NCBI GenBank assembly: GCA_022865305.1
Contig: JALHSP010000147.1
Location: 1-64,000, forward strand
Length of the DNA: 64,000 nt
Direction of reading: 5' to 3'
Source of the DNA: Bacteroidales bacterium
Lineage (GTDB): Bacteria > Bacteroidota > Bacteroidia > Bacteroidales > VadinHA17
Made by a program: the position numbers and the translations under genes. Below are positions 32,335-41,396 of this stretch, piece after piece. Below the pieces are notes generated by a model. The model ran no database searches and was not told the origin of the DNA. It saw nothing but the letters and a program-made list of their open reading frames with translations. Each line of letters begins with the position of its first letter. Position 1 is the stretch's first letter.

Positions 32335-33705
32335 TTAAAATTCGATGATTTTTTCAACCCTGTTGACCTTGAGGTAATGCTTAAGAATAACCTGAATATC
32401 ATGGTTATCTGACGATTGTTTTATACAATCATGAACAGCTGATAATCCAAATCCCATATCATTAATGTTGAAATATCCATAACCTGCAAATTTCCCGTTC
32501 ACCACTTTGACAGCGCTTCTCTCTTCATCATCCCTTCCTTTGTCGATAATGAAAAAGTTCCTTCTGTTGAACACAAATTCTTCGGCTGCTCTCTTCGCAC
32601 GCTCATTATATTCTTCAGGAGCCTCTTTACCGCAACATGCACCTTTGCAGATACCTACATGATATTGAAAACAAACACCATCAGTATCATACAATCCTGT
32701 AAGCTTCTGGCAGAGGTCGTATGTTTCGACAAGTGATCCAAGTTTTGATTTTGCCTTATCTTTCGAGGTGAAGACTGAAAGCGGGAAATCGTCAGTATTG
32801 ATCTGTCCATACCTGAAATTGATGTACCCGGCATCATCTGAAAATGAGAATATACCCCACTGAAATCCTGTTCTTCTCTGTGCTCTGTTATAGAATGGTT
32901 TATTATCTTTTATCTCATATGACTCTCTCAGAAGAGCAATAAGTTCACTCCCCGTTATTTCCCAGTTAATATCTGCAATCAGATCACGCATCTCCATGGC
33001 ACGATTAGTTGTGTTGTTTGAAAGATGAGTGCTGATTCTCTGTTGGAGATTCCTGCTTTTTCCGATATAGATCAATTCGCCATTTTCATTATAGAAGTAG
33101 TATATGCCGGGTTCATCAGGGATTGAATCTATCTTAGAGATATCAAGGTTCGGATTTAGTTTTGATATTCTCGTGTTTCTGATAAGGTTTGACCTGGATC
33201 CATTTAATTCACTGTCTTTTTCAAGGAGTATTTCAAATAGTCTAACAGTTGCCATTGCATCGCCTGCAGCCCTGTGTCTGTCGGTGATAGTGATGTTCAA
33301 TTCCCTGCATATATTACCGAGGCTGTATGAGCGATGACCCGGAAAAAGCTTTCTGCTGAGTGAAACGGTATCAAGAATGCTCTTTTTAAAATTGAATCCC
33401 AGTGATTTGAACTCCTGCCGGATAAATGAATAATCGAACCGTGCATTATGGGCAACAAAAGTCCTTCCTTCAGTAAGTTCGACAATGGTTCTGGCTATCT
33501 CAAAAAAACGAGGGGCATTCTCTACCATTTCATTAGTGATGCCTGTCAGGTTGGTAATAAAATACGGAATGTTTCTTTCGGGATTGACCAGGGAAACAAA
33601 TTCCCCTGTTATTGTTTCCCCGTCGTGAAGGTAAATAGCGATTTCTGTAATCTTTTCGAACCTGGCACTGCCGCCTGTAGTCTCAATGTCGATTATTGCA
33701 TACAT
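32335..33705 (-). CDS. DEDDh exonuclease fused to GIY-YIG nuclease domain
   Basis: The product has 456 residues. The first 165 are a DnaQ-like 3'-5' exonuclease: IIDIETTG, VAHNARFDYSF and HRAAGDAMAT give the DEDDh residues. Residues about 195-280 are a GIY-YIG domain like that of UvrC and Cho: EPGIYYFYNENGELIYIGKSRNLQQRISTHL. The remaining part has four cysteines spaced as in GVCFQYHVGICKGACCGK, as in UvrC/Cho-like proteins. Such fusions are annotated as DNA polymerase III epsilon-like or Cho-like and probably act in repair. It begins close to, and divergently from, the aminotransferase gene. Confidence 0.9.
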   Translation of the reverse strand: MYAIIDIETTGGSARFEKITEIAIYLHDGETITGEFVSLVNPERNIPYFITNLTGITNEMVENAPRFFEIARTIVELTEGRTFVAHNARFDYSFIRQEFKSLGFNFKKSILDTVSLSRKLFPGHRSYSLGNICRELNITITDRHRAAGDAMATVRLFEILLEKDSELNGSRSNLIRNTRISKLNPNLDISKIDSIPDEPGIYYFYNENGELIYIGKSRNLQQRISTHLSNNTTNRAMEMRDLIADINWEITGSELIALLRESYEIKDNKPFYNRAQRRTGFQWGIFSFSDDAGYINFRYGQINTDDFPLSVFTSKDKAKSKLGSLVETYDLCQKLTGLYDTDGVCFQYHVGICKGACCGKEAPEEYNERAKRAAEEFVFNRRNFFIIDKGRDDEERSAVKVVNGKFAGYGYFNINDMGFGLSAVHDCIKQSSDNHDIQVILKHYLKVNRVEKIIEF

Positions 33706-33750
33706 TAATTAAAATCTCCATTGAATATGTGACTGCTAATATAATCAGAA

Positions 33751-33784
33751 TTGCGGGCAGAGTGGCTAAATGTTTGTATTTTTG
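33751..33784 (+). promoter_or_regulatory. Promoter of the class IV aminotransferase gene
   Basis: TATTTTTG at 33777-33784 is an exact -7 match, 20 bases before the ATG at 33804; TTG at 33751-33753 is 23 bases further upstream, at the long end of the usual spacing. Confidence 0.5.
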
Positions 33785-33803
33785 TTCTGAAAAACTGTTT
33801 ATC

Positions 33804-34631
33804 ATGAATGAATGTTACGGGACAAAATTCATACTTAACGGAGAGCTGCAATCGGAAGATCTCTTTGATAATTCACTTGTTTATGACGGCGATTCCATAT
33901 ACGAGGTTATCAGAATGCTAAAGGGCAGCCCGGTCTTTTTTCATGATCATATGGAACGGCTTTCCTCCAGCGTGAAGCTTCAGAGAAAAAAAATGCTTGC
34001 AGACTCGTCAGTTTTGAAGAAAGATATTATTAATCTGATTAAATCTAACAGAAAAAGAGAGATCAATCTAAAGATAGTGTTTAACTATAATAAAAACTCA
34101 GAAAACTATCTTGTATACTTTATCGAGCCTATCTATCCTTCAGAGGATCAGTATAAAAGAGGTGTGAAAGGAATTCTTTTTTATGCTGAAAGGAAAGATC
34201 CGGGATCGAAGGTTATTAATCATAAGCTGAGGTCATCAATCTATCATAAGTTAATTCTTGACGGTGGTTATGAAGCTCTTCTGGTGAACGATAATGGATT
34301 TATTACTGAAGGAAGCAGGTCGAATATATTCTTTTTTAAAAACGATACTCTGGTAACTGCGCCTGATGACATGATTCTTAACGGTATTACGCGTAAATAT
34401 GTTCTTGATATCTGCAGGGAGAATGATATTGAGGTGAAATTTGCCTGTGTTAAAGCTGACAGGATCACCAGTTACGATGCTGTTTTCATGACAGGTACAT
34501 CACCTATGGTACTTCCCTTTTGCTGTATTGACGATAAAACCTTCCATGTGAGGCTTCCACTGATAGGGAAGTTAAGGCAATTGTATATTATTAAAGCTGA
34601 AGAAAGTATATTAAGGTTCAGATCAGAATAG
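33804..34631 (+). CDS. Class IV PLP-dependent aminotransferase
   Basis: The product has 275 residues from the ATG at 33804, placed just after a promoter; an in-frame ATG further upstream would overlap the neighbour and adds 36 unlikely residues. Family strings are DGDSIYEVIRMLKGSPVFFHDHMERL, the PLP-lysine region NHKLRSSIYHKL, and GFITEGSRSNIFFFK. The late FMTGTSPMVLPF is the conserved end of the fold. Class IV includes branched-chain and D-amino-acid aminotransferases and 4-amino-4-deoxychorismate lyase (PabC); the sequence does not separate these clearly. Confidence 0.85.
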   Translation: MNECYGTKFILNGELQSEDLFDNSLVYDGDSIYEVIRMLKGSPVFFHDHMERLSSSVKLQRKKMLADSSVLKKDIINLIKSNRKREINLKIVFNYNKNSENYLVYFIEPIYPSEDQYKRGVKGILFYAERKDPGSKVINHKLRSSIYHKLILDGGYEALLVNDNGFITEGSRSNIFFFKNDTLVTAPDDMILNGITRKYVLDICRENDIEVKFACVKADRITSYDAVFMTGTSPMVLPFCCIDDKTFHVRLPLIGKLRQLYIIKAEESILRFRSE

Positions 34632-34678
34632 ACCGGTTCTTATTTTACTATCTTTAAACAAGTTCAAAAATCTTATTT

Positions 34679-34975
34679 ATGGCAAATATCAGAAGTTTGA
34701 AAAAGGAAATTGATTCAAGGGTATATGAAGTTATTTCAGATTGTTTTACATATTCAGAGCTTTACCCTGATAACAATCCGGATGAAGTAACAGGCATTAT
34801 TTCAGATGCAGTTAATTTCAGAAATGACCTTATCCATCGTGTGAACAATCCTGATCCTGAACAAGATCCAAGAGGTGTTAAATCACATTATCAGCTGGTT
34901 AATAAAGATCTGGATGCTGGTGTCAGCAAATTATTTGAACGTCTCAGTTCTGTATCGAAGAAGAAAAAGAAGTAA
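34679..34975 (+). CDS. Small conserved hypothetical protein
   Basis: The product of 98 residues starts with ATG at 34679, 48 bases after the aminotransferase. It is helical and acidic, with SRVYEVISDCFTYSELYPDNNPDE, DAVNFRNDLIHRVNNPD and YQLVNKDLDAGVSKLFERL, and ends in a lysine tail. I recall proteins of this kind as conserved in Bacteroidota without known function. Its 3' end overlaps the convergent radical SAM gene by 32 bases. A TATCTTTA at 34649 may be its -7 element. Confidence 0.65.
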   Translation: MANIRSLKKEIDSRVYEVISDCFTYSELYPDNNPDEVTGIISDAVNFRNDLIHRVNNPDPEQDPRGVKSHYQLVNKDLDAGVSKLFERLSSVSKKKKK

Positions 34976-35963
34976 AATGCTTGTATACAGGTGTTCCGCA
35001 TCCTGAGCATTTTCCTTTCCTGTCGAGATTTAAAAGACGGATATTATACCCCGACCTTTTTGTAACTTCCTTTCCGCATTTTGGACAGTGGGTATTCTGG
35101 CCGGAATCTGAAGACATATTACCGACATAAACATAATTAAGATTTTTTGAAGCCGCATCGAAAAGCCTCATCAGCGTATCATGCGGAGTAGCCGGATCTT
35201 CTCTTCTGAACATAGGGAAGTACCTGCTCAGGTGAAACGGGACATCCTTTCCAAGTTCCCCGGCAATCCATTCAGTCTCCATTGCCATCTCTTTCTCATC
35301 ATCATTCTGACCAGGGATAATAAGAGTTGTAATCTCCAGGTGCTTGCCAGATCCTGCGATCTGTTTCAGCGAATTCTTGACCGGCTCAATATCAGCACCA
35401 GTAAGTTTTCTGTAAAAGTCATTGTTAAATGCTTTAAGATCGATATTAAAAGCATCGGTAAATGAAATAATCTCATCAAGAGGTTCCTTATTAACATATC
35501 CATTACTTACCATAACCGTTCGCAAGCCATTCTTTTTTGCTTTGTGCGCAACATCGCGGATGAATTCAAACCATATGACAGGTTCGTTATATGTGAAAGC
35601 AATTCCAATGTTATTTAATGCAGACAGGGCATTGCTGATTATCTTTTCCGGCTCAGTTCTGGTTGTGAAGCCTGCCAGGGTCCGTTGTGATATGCTGTAA
35701 TTCTGGCAAAAATCACATCGCATATTGCATCCGTAAGAACCGATCGAAAGAATATTAGTACCGGGGTAGAAATGATATAAAGGTTTTTTCTCTATCGGAT
35801 CAAGTGCATAACCCGAAATCACCCCATATGTAAGTAGTTCAATCATTTCACCAATGTTTTTTCTTGCGCCGCAAATACCTGTTTTGCTCGCAGCGAGCTT
35901 GCAAAAATGAGGACAAAGACGGCATTCTATTTTATCGCCGGTTTTTCTGCAGAGAGTGATCAT
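34944..35963 (-). CDS. amrS: AmmeMemoRadiSam system radical SAM enzyme
   Basis: The product has 339 residues. The N-terminus CRKTGDKIECRLCPHFCKLA and GICGARKN is typical of this PflA-like family, and the SAM cluster motif is GCNMRCDFCQN (CxxxCxxC). A C-terminal zinc ribbon reads CPKCGKEV...CSGCGTPVY. AmrS is linked by gene neighbourhood to AMMECR1 and Memo proteins in an uncharacterised modification; neither partner is in this window. It implies anaerobic or microaerobic life. The 3' end overlaps the small convergent gene by 32 bases. Confidence 0.9.
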   Translation of the reverse strand: MITLCRKTGDKIECRLCPHFCKLAASKTGICGARKNIGEMIELLTYGVISGYALDPIEKKPLYHFYPGTNILSIGSYGCNMRCDFCQNYSISQRTLAGFTTRTEPEKIISNALSALNNIGIAFTYNEPVIWFEFIRDVAHKAKKNGLRTVMVSNGYVNKEPLDEIISFTDAFNIDLKAFNNDFYRKLTGADIEPVKNSLKQIAGSGKHLEITTLIIPGQNDDEKEMAMETEWIAGELGKDVPFHLSRYFPMFRREDPATPHDTLMRLFDAASKNLNYVYVGNMSSDSGQNTHCPKCGKEVTKRSGYNIRLLNLDRKGKCSGCGTPVYKHFTSFSSSIQN

Positions 35964-36037
35964 AGTCTTCAGATCGTGTATTGTAAAAATACATATAATA
36001 CCTCAGAACTGGTTTGTACAGAGCTCAATATTTACTC

Positions 36038-36070
36038 AAAAAAAAGAAGGAGCGGAATCCCGCCCCTTCT
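36038..36070 (-). terminator. Intrinsic terminator of the sus operon
   Basis: Read on the minus strand, AGAAGGGGCGG, a four-base loop and CCGCTCCTTCT form an 11-bp stem with one mismatch, followed by a run of eight T. It lies about 30 bases after the susD stop codon. Confidence 0.8.
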
Positions 36071-36098
36071 CTAACCTAAACCCAAAACCTGCTCTAAC

Positions 36099-37769
36099 CT
36101 AATTGTTGGCATAACCCGGATTCTGGTCTTCCTCGTCAATACCTTCGTTCAAAGTGATTGCATCGAGAGGGATTGGACGAAGTTTATAGGTATTGAAATC
36201 GAGTGCACCTATTTTATTAACGTCATAATTGTACTTCTCCAGCATATATTCAAGCATTCCTGTTCTGCGGAGTTCGGGCCACCTGCCGTTATATTCACCT
36301 GCAAATTCTTTTCCACTTTCGATAAGATAGGTTTCCAGGGCTTCCTGCTTGCTGGTTGCAGTTGCTAGTGAATCAGTAAGTGTTCCTGTCAAAGCATTGC
36401 CCGGCCGGTCCAGGACCATTTGAACGTACGTATGGGCAGTAGCATAATCATCAAGACCTATGCATGCTTCGGCATAGAGGTAGTAAGTTTCGGCCAGGCG
36501 GGCTAACACTAGATCACGCACACTGGCTGAATTATTGACTGAACCATAAGCACGCGAAGCCGGGCTGTCAAATTTCTTTATGGGAGGAGTATAAAAGTCT
36601 TTCTGGAAATCTGCTCTGTAGGTTTCTTCATCTTCTTTAAATGGGTAGCATTTAAATGTTGAAAGAACTGTGTGAGTAGCTTTCCATGCATCAAGCTCAG
36701 CCTGTGTATAATCGCGGCCCCATACCCTCGGCCAATATGCACGAACCTTAAGTGTCGATTTATCGGTTACAGAGTAGTAATCAAAATAATTCTCATAAGC
36801 AGTCAGCATGAAGGTCACATCATATCTCGCATCATTTTCAGGGAACCATATATGCAGATTCCAGGCCGGGATCAGCTGAGTAAGCATTAGCTTCTGGTTC
36901 GTTTCTGATCCACCCATGTACTGACCAAACAGAGCCTGCTGAGTGTTTCCTGAACTTGTGCTGGCAATCGATGAGACATCGTACTGTATGGCAAAAAGTA
37001 CTTCTGTGTTGTTTTCCTTGGTAGGATTCCATAGATCCAGGTAAGTTAAATTAATAGCCCCCCTGGCATCGAATACTTTCTGTGCGTTGGTTTTAGCAGC
37101 TGTGAAATCGGCAGAATTTCCCAGGTCCCATGCACGCGTAAGGTATATCTTTGCAAGGTAGTGATTTGCAACATCCTTATTTACTCTTGTCAGTGTGCTT
37201 GCAGTAAGGTCGCCAACACAATCTTCAATTTCCGAAATGATGAAATCATAACATTCGGTAAGCGTATTTCGCGGCATATTCATCCTTGGTTCCAGGGTGA
37301 TTTCATCGTTAATGGTCACACCTCCGAACTGCTCAATAAGGAGAAAATGATAAAAAGCCCTCAGAAAACGCAATTCTGCTTTATACTGTGTTCTTTTTGC
37401 ATCGGGCAAAGCCGTAGGAGCATCATTATAATATAAAGCTGTATTTATAATCTGGATAGCCTGATAGCAGTTGGAATAAAATTCCTTTACGTATCCATCG
37501 CTGGGATAGAGACTGGCATACTCATAAAGACTTAAATGATCGTTCTGGCGTGTTTTCTGATAAAGATCTGTTCCTGCCAGTAAGAGCCAGGGTGTACTCC
37601 CGTAGGTTGTTCTTAATGTAGCATATGAAGCTGTCATTAATGTTTCGTAACCGGTGACAGTGCTGTAGAAATCCTCATTGGTAATACCTCCCTTATTGTT
37701 TTCTTCCAGGAAATCACTGCAACTGGCTGATATCAAGACAATTAAAATAAAGTTAAATATCTTTTTCAT
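36099..37769 (-). CDS. SusD/RagB-family glycan-binding lipoprotein
   Basis: The product has 556 residues. The lipobox ISASC puts the lipid on Cys17, directly followed by SDFLEENNKGG. TPR-like helices and the strings YQAIQIINTALYYND, KAELRFLRAFYHFLLIEQFGG and VNKDVANHYLAKIYLTRAWDLG are those of RagB/SusD. The end EEDQNPGY is conserved. SusD proteins cap the SusC barrel and help load glycans or peptides. It lies 19 bases after susC and is followed by a strong terminator. Confidence 0.95.
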   Translation of the reverse strand: MKKIFNFILIVLISASCSDFLEENNKGGITNEDFYSTVTGYETLMTASYATLRTTYGSTPWLLLAGTDLYQKTRQNDHLSLYEYASLYPSDGYVKEFYSNCYQAIQIINTALYYNDAPTALPDAKRTQYKAELRFLRAFYHFLLIEQFGGVTINDEITLEPRMNMPRNTLTECYDFIISEIEDCVGDLTASTLTRVNKDVANHYLAKIYLTRAWDLGNSADFTAAKTNAQKVFDARGAINLTYLDLWNPTKENNTEVLFAIQYDVSSIASTSSGNTQQALFGQYMGGSETNQKLMLTQLIPAWNLHIWFPENDARYDVTFMLTAYENYFDYYSVTDKSTLKVRAYWPRVWGRDYTQAELDAWKATHTVLSTFKCYPFKEDEETYRADFQKDFYTPPIKKFDSPASRAYGSVNNSASVRDLVLARLAETYYLYAEACIGLDDYATAHTYVQMVLDRPGNALTGTLTDSLATATSKQEALETYLIESGKEFAGEYNGRWPELRRTGMLEYMLEKYNYDVNKIGALDFNTYKLRPIPLDAITLNEGIDEEDQNPGYANN

Positions 37770-37788
37770 AATGCATAAAATTTAAAGA

Positions 37789-40700
37789 TTAAAACTTGGC
37801 ATTAACCCCAATCTGGTAAGTAATATTGCTTGGGCCGTTACCATTTTGCAGCGATACAGAAGCGTATTCCGGATCCCATCCTACATAATTGGTGAAAACA
37901 AATGGATTCAGGACATTTAAGTAAAGCCGCAGGCTGCTTAATCCAACCTTATTAATCAAGCCTTGTTTAAAGGTATACCCGAAAGATATGTTCTTGACTT
38001 TTACAAAAGAAGCATCCTGGTAATTTCCGTTATTCCCGTAATAAGCGCCGTTAATGTTCTTGAAGACAGGATAAGCAGCATCCTCATTTCCTGCACCTGA
38101 TGTTCCCCAGGTTGCAGTGCCATTACCGGATCCATCAACTGTGAAATTTTCCCAGTCGATAAGTGAAACGTTTGGCGGAATGTAGTAGTCGAATTTTACC
38201 TTTGCCATACCGCGCTGGGTATTGTATCCGTATGAATCTGAAAAATAATCATATAGAAATATACCCTGGTTGGTGAAAATATTGAAAGATAAATCGAAGT
38301 TTTTAAATTCTATATTTGATGAAAAGCTTCCAGTCCATTCCGGATCTGGCGATCCTAAAATGGTTTTGTCTTCAGCTCCCAGAGTTCCGTTCCCTGATGC
38401 ATCCAGAGTCTTTGCTTCGCCCGGTTTAGCAGTATAAACTACATTTCCGGAACCATCTTTGTAAACCGACAGACCAGCGTCATACTCAGCCTGTGTCCAG
38501 ACGCCCAGGATCTTATAGTCGTATATTACATTAATTGGTTCACCTATAAACCTGGCTTCCCCGATGACATCAGCTTTTTTACCATAGAGTGAAATAATTG
38601 CATTCTTGTTGTATGCCAAGGTCAGGCTGGTTGACCAGAAGAAGTCTCTTGTTCTTACATTCACGGAGTTAAATGCAAACTCAACACCTTTATTGTTTAC
38701 CGAACCAATGTTATCAGTCATGCTTGTAACACCGCCTTCGAGTGTCAGTGAACGTGACATCAGCAGTCCGTCCGAGAGTTTATCGTAAAGATCAACCGTT
38801 CCTGTGATGCGGTCTTTTAAGAACCCGAAATCGATGCCGAAATCTATTTCACGGGTTTTTTCCCAGGTCAGATCCTGTTTGACAGGTGCTCCGGGGACAA
38901 AACCGGAAACCATTGTAGTACTACTTCCGTAATCGTAATATACATTTGAGGTGGTTATTGGTTTTAGCTGGGTTATAAAGGCACTTACCCCATTGTTGTT
39001 TCCTGAATATCCAAAGCTGAAACGTGCTTTCAGGTTCGAAAGCCAGTTATTTTTCAGGAACTCTTCTTCAGAAGCACGCCAGGCTAAAGCGAAAGATGGG
39101 AAAGCTGCCCACTTTACAGCCAGTTTGGAACTGCCATCGTAACGGATAGTTGCAGTTGCCAGATATTTACCTTTGAAATCATAATTGGCACGACCTGCAA
39201 ATGAAAGCATTTTAGTTTCTGAATAGGATGAGCTACAATCACTTGCCTTAAGAGATCCACTATAAATATTGTACCAGTATGATTTATAAGGTAGCTTCTC
39301 TGCTGCAGCTGTCACATTTTCGTAGCGTGTGCTGTAAATACTGTTAATAAAAGTTGCATTCAGGTGGTGTGATCCAAATGCCTTATTATATGAGATTTGA
39401 TTATCCAGCGTATAATCCAGGCTCTCCGAGTTGGAGGAATAAGCATAATCAACTGTCCGGTTATTTGGTACCACTCCATAGTATCTTCCTATCCGGGTTT
39501 GGTTGAAACGAGGTGAAAGTGTGGACTTAATATCAAGACCTTCAATTGGGGTAACCTGTGCAAATATGCTGGCAACGATGTCGTACCGGCGTGTTTCCTG
39601 ATCCCCGCTTTCAATTTCAAGCAATGGATTTCCCGTGCTGGTGAAATTACCAGTTCCCTGTATTGCAGTTGCAATACCAGGTTGTTTTATAAGGTTTCCA
39701 CTATCGTCATAAGCATGTAAAAGAACGGGTAACCTCATGACTTCACGGTAACCGAGTTGGCTTCCTGCATCCATTGTGGTCTGTGATACATTAAATGTGG
39801 CTCCTGACATGAAGTATCTGGAAGGTTTGTGATTGACACTAAACTTAGCATTGTACCGGTCGAGAGTCTCATGTATGAAATTACCTTCTTCATTCTGATA
39901 ACCTAAGCCGATGTTATATGCAATATTATTGCCGGTACCAGAAATATTTAAATAATGATTTTGCTGACGGCCGTTCTGTGTAGCAAGGCCAATCCAGTCT
40001 TCATAATCTTCCTCATATAAACGTTGGTTAAGTAAAGCACTGCCAAGCAGTATCACATTCTGATTGGTTGTTGTCAACTCATACTTTTTATTTGTTGTAT
40101 TCCAGGAATAGAAAGCAGAAGTACGGAAGTCAATCCATTCGCGACCATCCATAAAGTCAGGTACCCTTGCTAAAGCACGGATCCCGTAATAACCATCATA
40201 GGTAACCGACAATTTTGCTACCCTCACCGAACTGGCATTCTTGGTCTGCACCTGGATGACTCCGTTTGAACCACGCGATCCGTAAATTGCTGTTGATGAT
40301 GCGTCTTTCAATATATCAATACGCTCAATATCAGCCGGATTCAGAAAATCAATGTCGCTTGTAACAACTCCGTCAACCACATAAAGAGGATCTCCTGACT
40401 GCATGGAATTCTGGCCACGGATCTTGATGGAATAGCTGCCGCCTGGTCTGACAGAATTTGAAGTGATAGTAACACCTGGAATTGCACCCTGCAAAGCTCC
40501 CATAGTGGAAGTTGTTCCTTTTGCAACAAGAGCTTCTGATGCAATAGTACCTACAGAACCTGTAAGATCGGTCTTTTTAACGGTTCCATAACCGACGACT
40601 ACTACTTCATCCAGGCCAAGAACTGCCGGTACCATAGACAAATTAATGGAAGTAATTCCCGTGACTGGCTTTCTTTCGGTATTGTACCCTACAAAAGAAA

Positions 40701-41247
40701 ACACGAGAATTGAATTTTCATTTGGCACGTCAATCGTATAGTTCCCGCTTACATCAGTGATAACAGCTACCACAGTACCTTCAACCTGAACATGAACGCC
40801 AGGTAATGGAGCACCGTTTTCATCCAAAATATTGCCGGTTACTCTTTTCTGCTGAAAGATTTCAACAGCACCTGATTCATTGTTAACCAGCAGGATTTGC
40901 CTGTCTTTCACATAATAATTAATATCTGTTCCTTCAAACAGCTCATCCAGAACCTGTGAAATCAGTCTATTGTCGGAATGAATATCGACTTTCTTATTTA
41001 CATCGATCATTTTGGAGCTGTAAAGGAAAAAGTACTCGCTCTGGCTTTCAATAGCACTTAGGACCGACTGTATCGGAGCATCCTTCAGATCAAGATTTAG
41101 ACGTGCAAACTGAGAATATGATTTACTCCCGAATACATTGAAAATTGCCACAAAAAGCAGAATGTTTGTCAGTTTCATAATTCTGAGAATTTTTTTCAAG
41201 ACATCACCATACAAAAAATTTTCTTGTGAACAGTTAAGTTTTTTCAT
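37789..41247 (-). CDS. SusC/RagA-family TonB-dependent receptor with STN domain
   Basis: The product has 1152 residues. After a signal peptide (MKLTNILLFVAIFNVFGSKS core) comes a secretin/STN domain (about 50-115, LDLKDAPIQSVLSAIESQSEYFFLY), a CarboxypepD_reg-like domain (about 135-215, VTGNILDENGAPLPGVHVQVEG), the TonB box region DEVVVVGYGTVKK, the plug, and the barrel ending in ITYQIGVNAKF. The STN domain marks receptors that signal to a FecR anti-sigma factor; the fecR and fecI genes lie directly upstream. It imports an oligosaccharide or peptide with its SusD partner. Confidence 0.96.
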   Translation of the reverse strand: MKKLNCSQENFLYGDVLKKILRIMKLTNILLFVAIFNVFGSKSYSQFARLNLDLKDAPIQSVLSAIESQSEYFFLYSSKMIDVNKKVDIHSDNRLISQVLDELFEGTDINYYVKDRQILLVNNESGAVEIFQQKRVTGNILDENGAPLPGVHVQVEGTVVAVITDVSGNYTIDVPNENSILVFSFVGYNTERKPVTGITSINLSMVPAVLGLDEVVVVGYGTVKKTDLTGSVGTIASEALVAKGTTSTMGALQGAIPGVTITSNSVRPGGSYSIKIRGQNSMQSGDPLYVVDGVVTSDIDFLNPADIERIDILKDASSTAIYGSRGSNGVIQVQTKNASSVRVAKLSVTYDGYYGIRALARVPDFMDGREWIDFRTSAFYSWNTTNKKYELTTTNQNVILLGSALLNQRLYEEDYEDWIGLATQNGRQQNHYLNISGTGNNIAYNIGLGYQNEEGNFIHETLDRYNAKFSVNHKPSRYFMSGATFNVSQTTMDAGSQLGYREVMRLPVLLHAYDDSGNLIKQPGIATAIQGTGNFTSTGNPLLEIESGDQETRRYDIVASIFAQVTPIEGLDIKSTLSPRFNQTRIGRYYGVVPNNRTVDYAYSSNSESLDYTLDNQISYNKAFGSHHLNATFINSIYSTRYENVTAAAEKLPYKSYWYNIYSGSLKASDCSSSYSETKMLSFAGRANYDFKGKYLATATIRYDGSSKLAVKWAAFPSFALAWRASEEEFLKNNWLSNLKARFSFGYSGNNNGVSAFITQLKPITTSNVYYDYGSSTTMVSGFVPGAPVKQDLTWEKTREIDFGIDFGFLKDRITGTVDLYDKLSDGLLMSRSLTLEGGVTSMTDNIGSVNNKGVEFAFNSVNVRTRDFFWSTSLTLAYNKNAIISLYGKKADVIGEARFIGEPINVIYDYKILGVWTQAEYDAGLSVYKDGSGNVVYTAKPGEAKTLDASGNGTLGAEDKTILGSPDPEWTGSFSSNIEFKNFDLSFNIFTNQGIFLYDYFSDSYGYNTQRGMAKVKFDYYIPPNVSLIDWENFTVDGSGNGTATWGTSGAGNEDAAYPVFKNINGAYYGNNGNYQDASFVKVKNISFGYTFKQGLINKVGLSSLRLYLNVLNPFVFTNYVGWDPEYASVSLQNGNGPSNITYQIGVNAKF

Positions 41248-41286
41248 AATTTTGATTGATTTAGACGTTTGAACTAAATCACATTT

Positions 41287-41359
41287 AACCTGTTTTTAGC
41301 AGGTTGAAATGTTAAATTGTAATGGCAGGGAAGTCGGGTCATGGCTTTCCTGCTTTTTT
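41287..41359. promoter_or_regulatory. Leader region of susC with two hairpins
   Basis: Two stems lie between fecR and susC: AACCTG/CAGGTT at 41287-41305 and GCAGGGAAG/CTTTCCTGC at 41325-41353, the latter followed on the plus strand by six T. On the minus strand, in the direction of transcription, no T-run follows the stems, so they could be a leader structure or the end of fecR transcripts rather than a clean terminator. Confidence 0.4.
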
Positions 41360-41396
41360 AATCAGGGCTCTCTTTTTATTGTATCATAGGCAGAAT

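Noticed and set aside
33696-33803. N-terminal extension of the class IV aminotransferase
   Set aside because: It would overlap the divergent nuclease gene and contain the promoter at 33777; the family begins near the ATG at 33804.
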